From Bombyx mori (taxonomy: Eukaryota > Arthropoda > Insecta > Lepidoptera > Bombycidae), in contig NC_085123.1 of NCBI RefSeq assembly GCF_030269925.1, forward strand, positions 7,750,001 through 7,814,000: a stretch of DNA of 64,000 nt. Reading direction: 5' to 3'. Positions 10,801 through 22,800 of the stretch are shown here, piece by piece. The translations under genes were made by a program, and so were the position numbers. Position 1 is the stretch's first letter. Each line of letters starts with the position of its first letter. Below the pieces are notes generated by a model that ran no database searches, had not been told where the DNA came from, and saw only the letters and a list, made by a program, of their open reading frames with translations.

Positions 10801-13800
10801 TGTGACAACACACATAGTTAGAAAAAAGTCCTTACGAATCTTACCGGGCATGTCTTTAGTTTCATGTTTAGAAAGCACTTATGCAGATTATTGACGAAAA
10901 TGGATTTCAATTTTAGACCCAAAGACTGGTATCAGAAAGATGTTTTTCTCTGTTATCAAAGAAACTGTGTTTAGAAATGTTGAGCAAAGTAAGGTCATTA
11001 ACTCTGCGTCCCGTAGCCAACAACATGGTTGTTGGTGTCCTTCAAGCTACATTGAGGCGTGATGTGGTGGCTGGGTTTGAAGAAAACCAGTTTAGAACTA
11101 TTCTCGGATCTCATGTGAATGGGACTACACTTAGTAAAATTGTAATAAGTAGTTGAATTTTGTTTAGCTATTCCGATGGCTTTTTTAAAATAGCAATTTT
11201 TATTAGAGAGCTTGAGAATGTTTGCCGTCCTACATGTATTTCGCCCACAGAAAGTCGACAGCGCTGCTTTTTGATGCAGAAGGATTGTTTTATAGGCAAA
11301 ATTTTCTTTTTGGAAAAGAAGAAAGAATTTGGCAACATCTGCAGACTTAGGATCAATTTTAAAACTGTAGCACCATATGCACCATCTTCTAGTTGCTGGT
11401 AAGTATGCTGACAAAGTGGATTGACACCAGCTAATTTTCAATAAATCTCCTGTTTAGACCAGTCTATTATTTGTACAACCTCCCCCCCCCCCTTTAAGCT
11501 TTCAGGGTTAATGTTTAACCTGTGGAGGAGGCAGGTTTTGGATTTCGTGCGAGTTATCTAGCGTTCGGGATCTGAGGGCTTGGAAACCCAAATGCTTTCG
11601 CTCAGTCTGGGAACACTACCAGGTAGGTTCCCTAGACACTGTTGAAGTGAGTCAGTACTTTGGGGAGAAGGTTGAGAGGAGGAATTCTCCATGCTAGTTG
11701 CATCCTCTACGGTCTGCTGAAGGTATCCAATCTTGGTCGGCGAATGGGTTTATATCCGGATGACCCCACTTTCGAAAAACTTTTGTGGTCACTTGTGGTA
11801 AAAAGTGCCATCTCGCAGGTTGATTTCCTCGTGATAGCCTGTCGGCTATGATGTTTATCTCCCCGAGAGATAAGTTGACAGTTATCTTGAACTTATCGCT
11901 TAGGTTTAAAAATCGAAAGGTCAACGTTAGTGAAATACTTTCAGATTCATTTTGATTGTCACTACCATTGCAAATAGCTCTTTTGTGGGTGAGCCGTTTC
12001 TGTTGTTGAGCTGACCATAGACAGGACGTTAATATTTTGTCTAATTGTAACCCCTACCCATGTCCGAAGCTTCCGTTGCCAGGAAATGGTTGGTTTTGGG
12101 TCTCGGCAATGTTTGACATGTGGCTCCGCGTCAGCACTGCATTTGTAACCCCTACACATGTCCGAAGCTTCCGTTGCCAGGAAATGGTTGGTTTTGTGTA
12201 TCGGCAATGTCTAACATGTGGCTCCGCGTCAGCACTGCATTTAATTGTTAACACATGCAGGATGGCCTGTTTTTTACCCCTTTTCTTGAAACTTCGCAAG
12301 AAAATTTGCAAGTTAGCATAGATTGATGTAATTCCGTCAGAGTTTGAGCTAGGATGTTGTTGAGTGGCCACTTCATTTCTCGCAATTTTCCATCGAATCC
12401 CTAGACATGTCATCTCTTGAACCAGTGTACTAATTGATTTTTTGTAAGGCTGACTTGGCAGCCCAAATAATCCAGGAGCTTTACAGCTTATGTGGCCTGA
12501 AGACTCAACTTGGACTTCTTTTGATGGACCTGGTGGGATTTGCGTAGGTGGGATAACACTCAACATCCCTTTGCACGCAATGTTTCCGCGACCGAGCATG
12601 CTATGCAAGCAAAAAAGGTGTATTTGTCTTCATGGACCAAGAAAAAGTCGCGTAGGTAGGTTAACATTTGACTTCCCTATGTACGTAAGGTCTTCGCGAC
12701 CGAGCATGCTATGGGAGCAAAAACGTTTATTTGTCTTGGTGAAACAAGATCATGTCGTGTAAGTAAGCTAGCACTTCGATTTTGCACGCAATGCCTCCGC
12801 GACCGAGCATGCTGTGGAAGCAAAAAGGTGTATTTGTCTTCAAGGACCAAGAGAAAGTCGTGTAGGTACGTTAACATTTGACTTCCCTATGTACGCAAGG
12901 TCTCCGCGACCGAGCATGCTATGGGAACAAAAACGTTTATTTGTCTTGGTGAAACAATAAGTCGTGTAGGTAAGCTAGCACTCGACTTTGCACGCAATAT
13001 CTCCGCGACCGAGCGACCGAGCACCCTATATAATGGAAATTGACATGCCAGCCCAGATAATCCAAAACCTTCACAGCTTCTGCAGCCTGAAGTTTCAACT
13101 TGGATTTGTTTTGGTCGACCAAAAGGAAGTCGTCTGGGTAGACTAGCACTCGAGTTCCTTTTGCACGCAAGGTCTCTGCGACCCAGCATGTTATGGAAGC
13201 AAAAAAGGTTAATCCAAAAGCTTCACAGCTTCTGCAGCCTGAAGTTTCAACTTGGATTTGTCTTGGTCGACCAAAAAGGAAGTCGTCTAGTAGACACTAG
13301 CACTCGAGTTCCCTTTGCACGCAAGGTCTCTGCGACCCGCATGTTATAGAAGCAAAAAGGTGTGGCTCTGAAGCCAGACCGAAGGGTAGGCATGTCATTT
13401 CATACTAACTCATAAGAAGGTACCGATTCCTTCCTGGAGGTACTGATACTGGTACCTTGGTACTGATCCTCAAGAAGTATCGACGAAATTTTGCGACTGA
13501 TACTAGAAAAATATTCCTGAGAAATGTTCAATTCTATCATCCAGTCCCCTGGGTGGAGAAAGTTTGGTACCTAGGTGTCCGAAAACAGTTAGGTGTTTTA
13601 TCTTTACGACCTTGTTCAACTCTCGAAGATCCAAAATTGGACGCATTGATCCGTCGCTTTTCTTCCGCAGAAAAAGGTAGTTTTTTTTTTTTTTTTTACG
13701 GTATTTGGTAACCATACATGGTTTACAAATTATTACAATTTTGGTGGCACTCAGTGCCTCCCGTCGGTGTCTTCAATTGCCCCCCTCTGGATTGTGCCAG

Positions 13801-16800
13801 ATGTTACAGACTATGATTGTTTATAATGTTTGGCTTACCTTTTGTACGAGATCGTGACAAATAGGATTGTAGCCCTCCGAGGGACTGAATAGATTTCAAT
13901 TTACTATTATCAAACAAAAATTCCTCAATGAGTGGTGCGTTGGCAACAGGATACTTTGTTAGAGACCACGGAAATTAAACTTTGACGTCTTAACAATTTA
14001 AAACGCTTTTTACGGGTAACTTGTACGACGGAGACGATTTGTCAAAGTTTTCAGTAATTATGTTACAAAGATTATTAGTTTAAATCTGTTGTGTTTTTGT
14101 CAAAATTTCCGTATTGACGAGATCAATTTGTTTACAACAATTTTCGTTACATTCAATTGTTACACACAGTTGATGCATTATTAGATTTACAACGTCACTG
14201 ACCTGGTGGGATAACGAGCCGATTCGAAGATCGACCGTTACCTTTGAATCCCGTCGTTTCTTACGCAGAGACTCCTTTTGTTCTTTTTCGCTTGACGAGC
14301 TGTTCGAACGCGAGGCGTCTCCATCGCGTCTCGCCTGGACGTTTTCCCTCTCGGAAATTATGGAGCTTGACTCAACATCACCTCCAACAGATGACGCGTG
14401 ATTCATGGCGTCCGATGATAGGATTGGTAAATAATACTCGTAATGATTGCAAAATAACACTCATAGAAACACAAAATAAATATTTTTTGTAATTAATAAG
14501 AAGTCGAATAAATATTTGTGGACTTGCGACTTCACAGTACGAAAGTACACAACGCTATGAAGATCAAAGATGGCTGCGCTCCCTTTATACTTGCTGGCAG
14601 CACCTAGCGGCTAAAGATGGAACTAAATTGACTGTCTATGGTTGGACATAGACAAGGAATCTAAGCTAAGTACACACTGCTTCTTCATAATACAATGCTG
14701 TATGTTTTCCAGAGGCACATCAATATTCATTTTTACAATGAGTATTAGAACGTAACAATTATTGCAATATTGAAATGCTCGGAGCGAGCAACTCATTCCC
14801 ACTTTGTGCAATCTTCTAGAATCTAGATAACCATTGACTTTATACATATAGTAAGCTTTATTGCACAGATGTTCTTTAATAGTTTTCTTAAACCTATGTC
14901 TATGTAGGTTCTGAACATCTTGTGGGATAAAATTGGCGATATTGTGTGCAGTGTGTGTAGTGTAGTAGTAGTAGTAGGTATAGCTAACCTTGCAGCGCCC
15001 GCCTTTGGCGCGTTATGATCTCGTCGGAGAGGCGTCGCTGCGCGTCGCGGCGCTGCAGCGCGAGGTCGCGGCGACGCAGCTCGTGCGCGCGCGCCGCCCG
15101 CTCGCCCTGTAGCGCTAACTTGTCGGCCTCCAGCTCGTGCACGCGGCACACCAGCGCCAGCACCTCGCGCTCCGGACCGCTGCTGATCCGGGCCGGTAGC
15201 TCCTACAACAAACATAATTCGATTGAACAAGGATCGTTCGGTCCTAATCCTGCAGTTTCCTCTTTCGTTGTTTATTCAAGAAACTATGAAGTAAGGGAAA
15301 GCAGTAGTTAAAAAACAAAAGTGTGGTGTCGTGGGACACCGGATAGGAACGAAGTTCCTTAATATAAAAATATTAATTTTAAGTTCTATTCGAGGTATAA
15401 AGAAAATAATTATTCGGGTATACATTTTTTATTGTGATTTTTTTTATTGATAAAAACAAAACAAAAATACTTTACAAAGTTATCAACTTTATTTTATTCA
15501 TAATGATTTATAAAAAATATATAATAAAAAAAATATGTTATTTTTTGTACGTTATTACAAAGTTAAGTCGTACACTGTATGCATCACTAATAAAAATCTT
15601 ACGTTACGGACGTTTTTTCCCGGTTAGGGTACCCCTCCGCATCGTCCCATAAGGAACTTCGTTCCAAAACCTAATATTAATTTTAAGTTCTATTCGAGGT
15701 ATAAAGAAAATAATTATTCGGGTATACATTTTTTATTGTGATTTTTTTTATTGATAAAAACAAAACAAAAATACTTTACAAAGTTATCAACTTTATTTTA
15801 TTCATAATGATTTATAAAAAATATATAATAAAAAAAAATATGTTGTTTTTTGTACGTTATTACAAAGTTAAGTCGTACACTGTATGCGTCACTAATAAAA
15901 ATCTTACGTTACGGACGTTTTTTCCCGGTTAGGGTACCCCTCCGCATCGTCCCATAAAGAACTTCGTTCCAAAACCTATGTTAAATATCTTAATAATCCC
16001 TTTTCTTTTGAACTTCACTAATTTACCTCACATTCGTACCAGTAGATTAGATGTTCGTTTTTACCCATACTCTGCGTGTGTTAATTCGGTAATAGAGTTT
16101 GTTTGGGAGCCCCCCAGTTCGTACCTGCTCTAGTTGAGCTCCTCGCAGCCTGACTTGTTCGAGTTGCCTCTCGACGCGGTCGCGCTCTGTCCGCGCGGCC
16201 TCCTGCTCGCGCTCCACGGCGGCGAGCTCGGCCCACGCCTGCTCCACCGCCACCTCGGCCTCCGCGCGCTCGCTGCCGGCCGTCGAGCCCGTGCCTCCCC
16301 TTTACGAACATCTCGGTATCATTCAACCATTTTCGGTAAGCTACCATTGGCCGATGACATTCGTACACCGACACAATCGACAAGTGACAAGATTGACTCA
16401 GGATCGCCATGACTAATACTTGATACTGAGTCCCGCGGGACCGCATACAACTCGAGACGTACTACAACGTGAGACCTCATACAATGCAAGACCTACTACA
16501 ACACGCGACCTCATACAACGCGAGACCTCATACAACACGCGACCTCATACAACGCGGGACCCAACCAACGCTAGACCCCATACAACGCGAGACCTCATAC
16601 AACGCAGAACTTCATACAACGCAGGACCTCATACAACGCGGGACCTCATACAACGCGATACCTACTACAACGCGAGACCCCATACAACGCGAGACCTCAT
16701 ACAACGCGAGACCTCACACAACGCGACACCTACCACATCGCGACACCTACTACAACGCGACACCTACCACAAAGTGAGATCTCGTACAACGTAAAAAAAA

Positions 16801-19800
16801 GTAAAAAACGTAGTCTATGACTATTTTACTTTACCTCACCTCATACAACGTTAGACCCCATACAACGTGAGACCTCATACAACACGCGACCTCATACAAC
16901 GCGGGACCCAACCAACGCTAGACCCCATACAACGCGAGACCTCATACAACGCAGAACTTCATACAACGCAGGACCTCATACAACGCGGGACCTCATACAA
17001 CGCGGGACCTCATACAACGCGATACCTACTACAACGCGAGACCCCATACAACGCGAGACCTCATACAACGCGAGACCTCACACAACGCGACACCTACCAC
17101 ATCGCGACACCTACTACAACGCGACACCTACCACAAAGTGAGATCTCGTACAACGTAAAAAAAAGTAAAAAATGTAGTCTATGACTATTTTACTTTACCT
17201 CACCTCATACAACGTTAGACCCCATACAACGTGAGAATTCATACAACGCGAGACCTCATACAACGCGGGACCTCATACAACGTTAGACCTCATACAACGC
17301 GAGACCCCATACAAGACGAGACCCCAAACAACGCGAGACCTCATAGAACGCGAGACCCCATACAATGCGAGACTTCATACAACACGAGACCCCATACAAC
17401 GTGAGACCCCATATAACGCGAGACCTCATAAAACACGAGACCTCATACAACGCGATACCTCATACAACGCGAGACCTCATACAACGCGAGACCTACTACA
17501 ACGCGAGACCTCATACAACGCGAGACCTACTATAACGTGAGACCTACTACAACGCGAGATCTCACACAACGCGACACCTACCACAAAGTGAGATCTCGTA
17601 CAACGTAAAAAAATGTAAAAAATGTAGTCTATGACTATTTTATTTTACCTCACCTCATACAACGTTAGACCCATACAACGCGAGACCTCATACAACGCGA
17701 GACCCCATACAACGCGAGACCCCAAACAACGCGAGACCTCATAGAACGCGAGACCCCATACTAACCGAGACCTCATACAACGCGGGACCTCATACAACGC
17801 TAGACCCTATAAAACGCGAGACCCCATACAACGCGAGACCTACTACAACGCGACACCTACTACAAAGTGAGATCTCGTACAACGTAAAAAAATGTAAAAA
17901 ATATAGTCTATTACTATTTTACTTTACAAATGTAAACTCTTATGACTACATTTAAATTTAGATTAATATAATATATTACACGCTAGTATTATACGCTATT
18001 GGAATCCAATGTCGCTATCCACTGCGCGGAGGACAGAAGTGAATGGAGGAACATAGTCCTAACGAAATTGCTCAGTAAAAGTGACTCAGAACTGAGGAAT
18101 ACGACGCACGGAGGAGGAGTATTATACGCTAGTATTACATATATTTATATCGCTTCGCTTCGGAAACATTAAATTTGATTATTGATAGCTGAGTCCCGCG
18201 ATGTTACCCGCGGTTATTTTCGTACCACGGGTGAAGCCGCAGGGTGAAGCTAGTCTAAAAAAAGAAGCATAAGTTACTCCTTATATCATCAGCTACCTAT
18301 CAGTGAAAGTCCCGTCAAAATCAGTCCAGCCGTTCCAGAGATTAGCCGGAACAAACAGACAGATAGACAGACAGACAGACAAAAATTGTAAAAAATGTTA
18401 TTTTGGTGTACCGTATATATATTCATATGCATGTAGTAAAAAGAGGCTATTTCAATATTACAAACAGACACTCCAATTTTATTTATATGTATAGATGACG
18501 TCTTTACCTACGAAAGTGCTACGAAAGCCATTTTTTTTCATTCATGCTGTGTAAACTATCTCCCCTTGGTGTCGTTGCATCTCTGCCAGCACAGAGATAA
18601 TTTTTAAGTTTTTTTTTTTTCCAGAAAAATCAGGTTTACAGGAGGCAAAAAAACTCTTCAAAGGTATTTTGTACTGCCTCTCGGGTCTGAATTTTTACGT
18701 TGCCAATAAGTTGACCAAACTTTGAAAAAAATTAGAAGTTTGTCGGCGCAAGGTCTATTGCGCCAATACTACAGCGGAGATGGATTGATATAGGTATTAA
18801 TGTAGGAAATGTAGTTTTGAAGTCGCCGTGGCCTAACGGATAAGATTTCCGGTGCATTCGTGTTGAGTGTTGCAACGGTTTGCGAATCTCAGGCGGGTAC
18901 CAATTTTCCTAATGAAATACGTACTCAACAAATGTTCACGATTGACTTCCACGGTGAAGGAATAACATCGTGTAATAAAAATCAAACCCGCAAAATTAAA
19001 CTTTGCGTAATTACTGGTGGTAGGTACACCTCTTATGAGTCCGCGCGGGTGGGTACCACCGCCCTGCCTGTTTCTGCCGTGAAGCAGTAATGCGTTTCGG
19101 CTTGAAGGATGGGGCAGCCGTTGAAACTATACTGAGACCTTAGAGCTTATATCTTAAGGTGGGTGGCGCATTTACGTTGCTGATGTCTATGGGCTCCAGT
19201 AACCACTTAACACCAGGTAGGCTGTGAGCTCGTCCACCCATCAAAGCAATAAAAATAAAGAACAAAAAAGGACCCACCTGTAGCTCTGCTGCGTGCTAAG
19301 ACGCGATCCGGGGATGGTGACGGGCTTGTACAGCCTGTTGAAGCGAGCCTCCCAATGCGAAATGGCCGCGTGCTGCCGCTCTGCGTCCAGCGCAAGCCCC
19401 AGCAGGTGACTATCTAGTTCCATCAGACGTCGTCTCAACCTCATCTGCTGTTTGAATGTAGACACAATAGCTTCACGCAGTGACTTTAAATGCGCTGCGC
19501 TTTCAGCCGTCTCCTCGTGGATTTCCTCGTCGTTCGGATAATCTTCCCTAGGTCTGTCCGAAAAACTAATTACACGTACATTTTGATTAATCTTAATAAA
19601 TGAGTAAAGCAATTTAGTTTTGACGAAGGAATAAATTGTTTCTCGACAGTAATAATAATTATAATATTTTTTTAATTTTATTCTGAAAAATGAACAACTA
19701 TATTATTTCATTTCTATATTTAGGCAGGCAAATAAGAGTTTATTGTTGATTTGTATGCGGTTTTTAAAACTCAAATCGTTCAGAAAACTTGTCTCAGATT

Positions 19801-22800
19801 TGTCTATTTTTGCAACCAGTTTAATGGAGAGGACATTCGTTAAATAATATAAAAGACTTCATATGTCAGAGGTGGATGGCGGTGTTCACACAGCGATCTT
19901 TGTGGGATCTAGTAACCACTTCACACGGCTAAAATATAAAAAAAAACAATAGTTCCATAGCCCGGCCAATACAATTAAATCGCCTAAAGGTTCATGCATA
20001 TTATCGAAAATAGTCAATTATATTCTGCATAAGCAAGATGTCTGTTACACATATTTTGATGTCTGTGTGCTATTATATATACGTTTTTGATTCCTAACCT
20101 ACCTACTTAATGCTGTGTGAAACCGGAGATGTTTTGTCCCAATACAGTAATTAAATATTATTATAAGTAGAGCTCTGTATTCTACCGCTTTGTTCCGGAA
20201 TTAAACAATAATTCCTCTGTTTTATTATATACACATATACGAGTATACGAGTATACATAAATCTGGGGCAATTGTCAACGTACCTGGAGCGATCATCTTT
20301 CATTTTCATCTTTAACCGAGATATCTCTTCGCGCAGTTCATTTATTACCGTTCGGTACTGAGACATTTGCATCGGCGTTTCGATTAACTCTCTTTCCACC
20401 TATTAAAATCATTGGATAATATATTTATATATTAGATGGGGGGACGAGCTCACAGTCCACCTGGTGTTAAGTGGTTACTGGAGCCCATAGACATCTACAA
20501 CGTAAATGCTTCACCCACCTTGAGATATAAGTTCTAAGCTTTCAGTATAGTTACAACGGCTGCCCCACCTTTCAAACCGAAACGCATTACTGCTTCACGG
20601 CAGAAATAGGCAGGGTGGTACCTACCCGCGCGGACTCACAAGAGGTCCTACCACCAGTAATTACGCAAATTATAATTTTGCGGGTTTGATTTCTATTACA
20701 CGATTTTATTCCTTCACCGTGGAAGTCAATTGTGAGCATTTGTCAAGTACGTATTTCATTAGAAAAATCCGTACCCGCCTGCGGGATTCGAACACCGTTG
20801 CGTCGCTAGATACGAATGCACCGAGCGTCTTATCCTTTAGGCCACGACGACTTTGAATGATTTTGGATGAACGCTTTCAAGTGTGATTGTATACTGGATT
20901 TCCTTCTTTAATTTTTAAACGAATATATTTAATTTAACTGAAAAAATCGTACATGCGAATACTGTGCTCGTAATAACCAAACAACATTTTGCTAAATTTG
21001 ATAATTTGAGAAAAACTAAAATCAATCCAAATATTATCACTGGCGTACTTTGTGTGCCAAATCGCGATTAGATATGAGTCGACTATTGTCAAAGCCGGCA
21101 ATGTGACTTTTGGACAATTATTGGTAAATCAGAAAAACGAATTATTGACTTTGTATTCTATTGGCAGTCACAAAACTCTTCTGAACCACATTTTAGATAA
21201 ATAACAGGTTAAGTATTAACCTTTATTTAATGCAGGTTTTGAACCGTATTCTTTGAAGGAGACGATTATATTCAAATCAATCTGTATTGACATATCAATA
21301 ACATTTTGATAATAGACGACTCATATATGTATCCCCAATATTAATAAAAGTATAAACTGATATTTTCACGTGTGCTGTTTTTTTTCCTACCTATTCTAGT
21401 AACCTCGAGGGTTTATTCTAGATTCTCCGAACTAGTGGGTGAGCTCACGGGGCTCAAACACTGGCCCTAGCAAGAGCAGTGCTTCGCAGAATCTACCACC
21501 CGATCGAAAACACGACCCACTGAGAAGATCCGGCGAGAAACTCAGTAGGCTGTGTCTATGGGTTAATTTACTCGTCGAGCCCTTCGTCGCAAGCAATGGG
21601 TTCGGCGACGGTGACCGGTGCTTGAGGTATCTAAAAGCACCGTTAATGGATCGGGAACGTGTGCTGATGATGATAATTTATAATATTGTAGTTACCCGGT
21701 TAGTTATAGTAGAGGCTCGTTGCGCGTAATGTAGCGTAGAGCGCGTCGTATCGCGATGGGAGGCGCCAGGAGCCACGTGCGCGACCATGGCGGTACGACA
21801 CCGCCCGCCCAGCACCTCGCGCAGCAGACGAGTCAACTTAGAGTCCCGGTAATTAACGTATCTGTCGTGAACATTGAATGACGTTTGACAAACCAAACCA
21901 AACAAACCCATTGTTCGGTACAATACAGGGCGTGTTTTCCCCGAAAACAAAGGTGTTTTATTTTCTAACACGATAACACTGTAGACGAAATAAAATTTAC
22001 GAAAATTAAATATTTTACTTCTGTTTTTTGTTAAGTTGTAATTGTTGTAATTAAAATAAATAAAAAACTAATGACTCATGGTATCTCGGATTTTAATGGT
22101 TCTTCCTTATGTTTTTCTAGAAAAGTATTTAAACGTGTTTCGAACATTCTGGTCCACCCAGCATTTTCATCCACTTTGTGGAAGATCTTCCCTTTGTCGC
22201 TATCCCCGAAGTTTTATAGTATCGGACTTACAGCGAAAGATGAGCATAATTACTTATGTTTGGTAAAAAAGATAACAAAGTTTTTTTATCGTAAATAAAG
22301 CTTTGTCCGTTTTCTATTTGACAGTGATGCATGCACCCCTATGCCAAATATCTAATTCAAACAGCCAGTGGTAATATACATAATATGTCAAAAGCTTTAA
22401 CAAATCCACCAACGAGATAATCAAATGGTATCGCACGCTGTGTATGTATAATTTAAGTAGATATTAGTGGTAATTTATAATGTTTTATTGCTTAACCGAC
22501 ATTATTTTGGTACTTGACATAATCTGTAATAGCGTCATAGATTATACACTAATATATAAATAGCATTGTCGTAATCACAGTATTTAGACAAAGCGCGTTT
22601 CCGTTAATATTACTTGTTTTGTTAGCTATTGAACCATGTAGTACATTAAAAGTACCGGTAAAATGGGGCGATTAGGGATTGAGAGGCGAATCGGGAAAAA
22701 ACCGGGAAAATCTTTCGACGCTCAATATAAGTTTTATATTCGTTGCAAAATCTTCCATTTTTTTTAGTTTAATAGTAGAATGTTGAAAGTTCACAAAACA

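Larger units (their letters stand above)
9979..14727 (-). mobile_element. DIRS-like tyrosine-recombinase retrotransposon (degenerate)
   Basis: The 4.75-kb element lies between kinesin exons 12 and 11. Identical 156-bp inverted terminal repeats (10027-10182 and 14555-14710) are extended outward by unique ends. An internal complementary region at 10206-10311 is complementary to both ends joined together. On the minus strand, reading from the right, are a possible gag-like frame (14080-14460), reverse transcriptase pieces ([20 protein letters not shown] near 13650; VYPDDFLLV near 13130), an RNase H-like segment ([11 protein letters not shown] near 11850) and a tyrosine-recombinase N-terminal part ([10 protein letters not shown], then [11 protein letters not shown] and [17 protein letters not shown], 11441 to 11250). 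No target duplication is seen, as expected for DIRS. Frame breaks and duplications make it inactive. Confidence 0.8.

Noticed and set aside
14823..15230. 135-codon Ala/Arg-rich frame on the minus strand
   Set aside because: It is the wrong reading frame over kinesin exon 11; the frame bounded by splice sites gives the KIF19 coiled coil.
15434..15932. Two similar open frames of 72 and 64 codons
   Set aside because: They lie in the AT-rich tandem duplication and are identical by descent of the repeat, without coding signs.
16420..17184. Long overlapping open frames of about 100-125 codons with 17-residue repeats
   Set aside because: They arise because the 17-bp minisatellite unit rarely contains a stop in any frame; there is no gene context.
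16440..17935. Regular repeats that might look like a CRISPR array
   Set aside because: Units are directly adjacent 17-mers without unique spacers, the spacers that do recur are identical, and the genome is an insect's.
18815..18890. tRNA-like sequence with GGCCTAACGGATAAG
   Set aside because: It is the head of a Bm1-type SINE; the same head with its body recurs elsewhere in the window.
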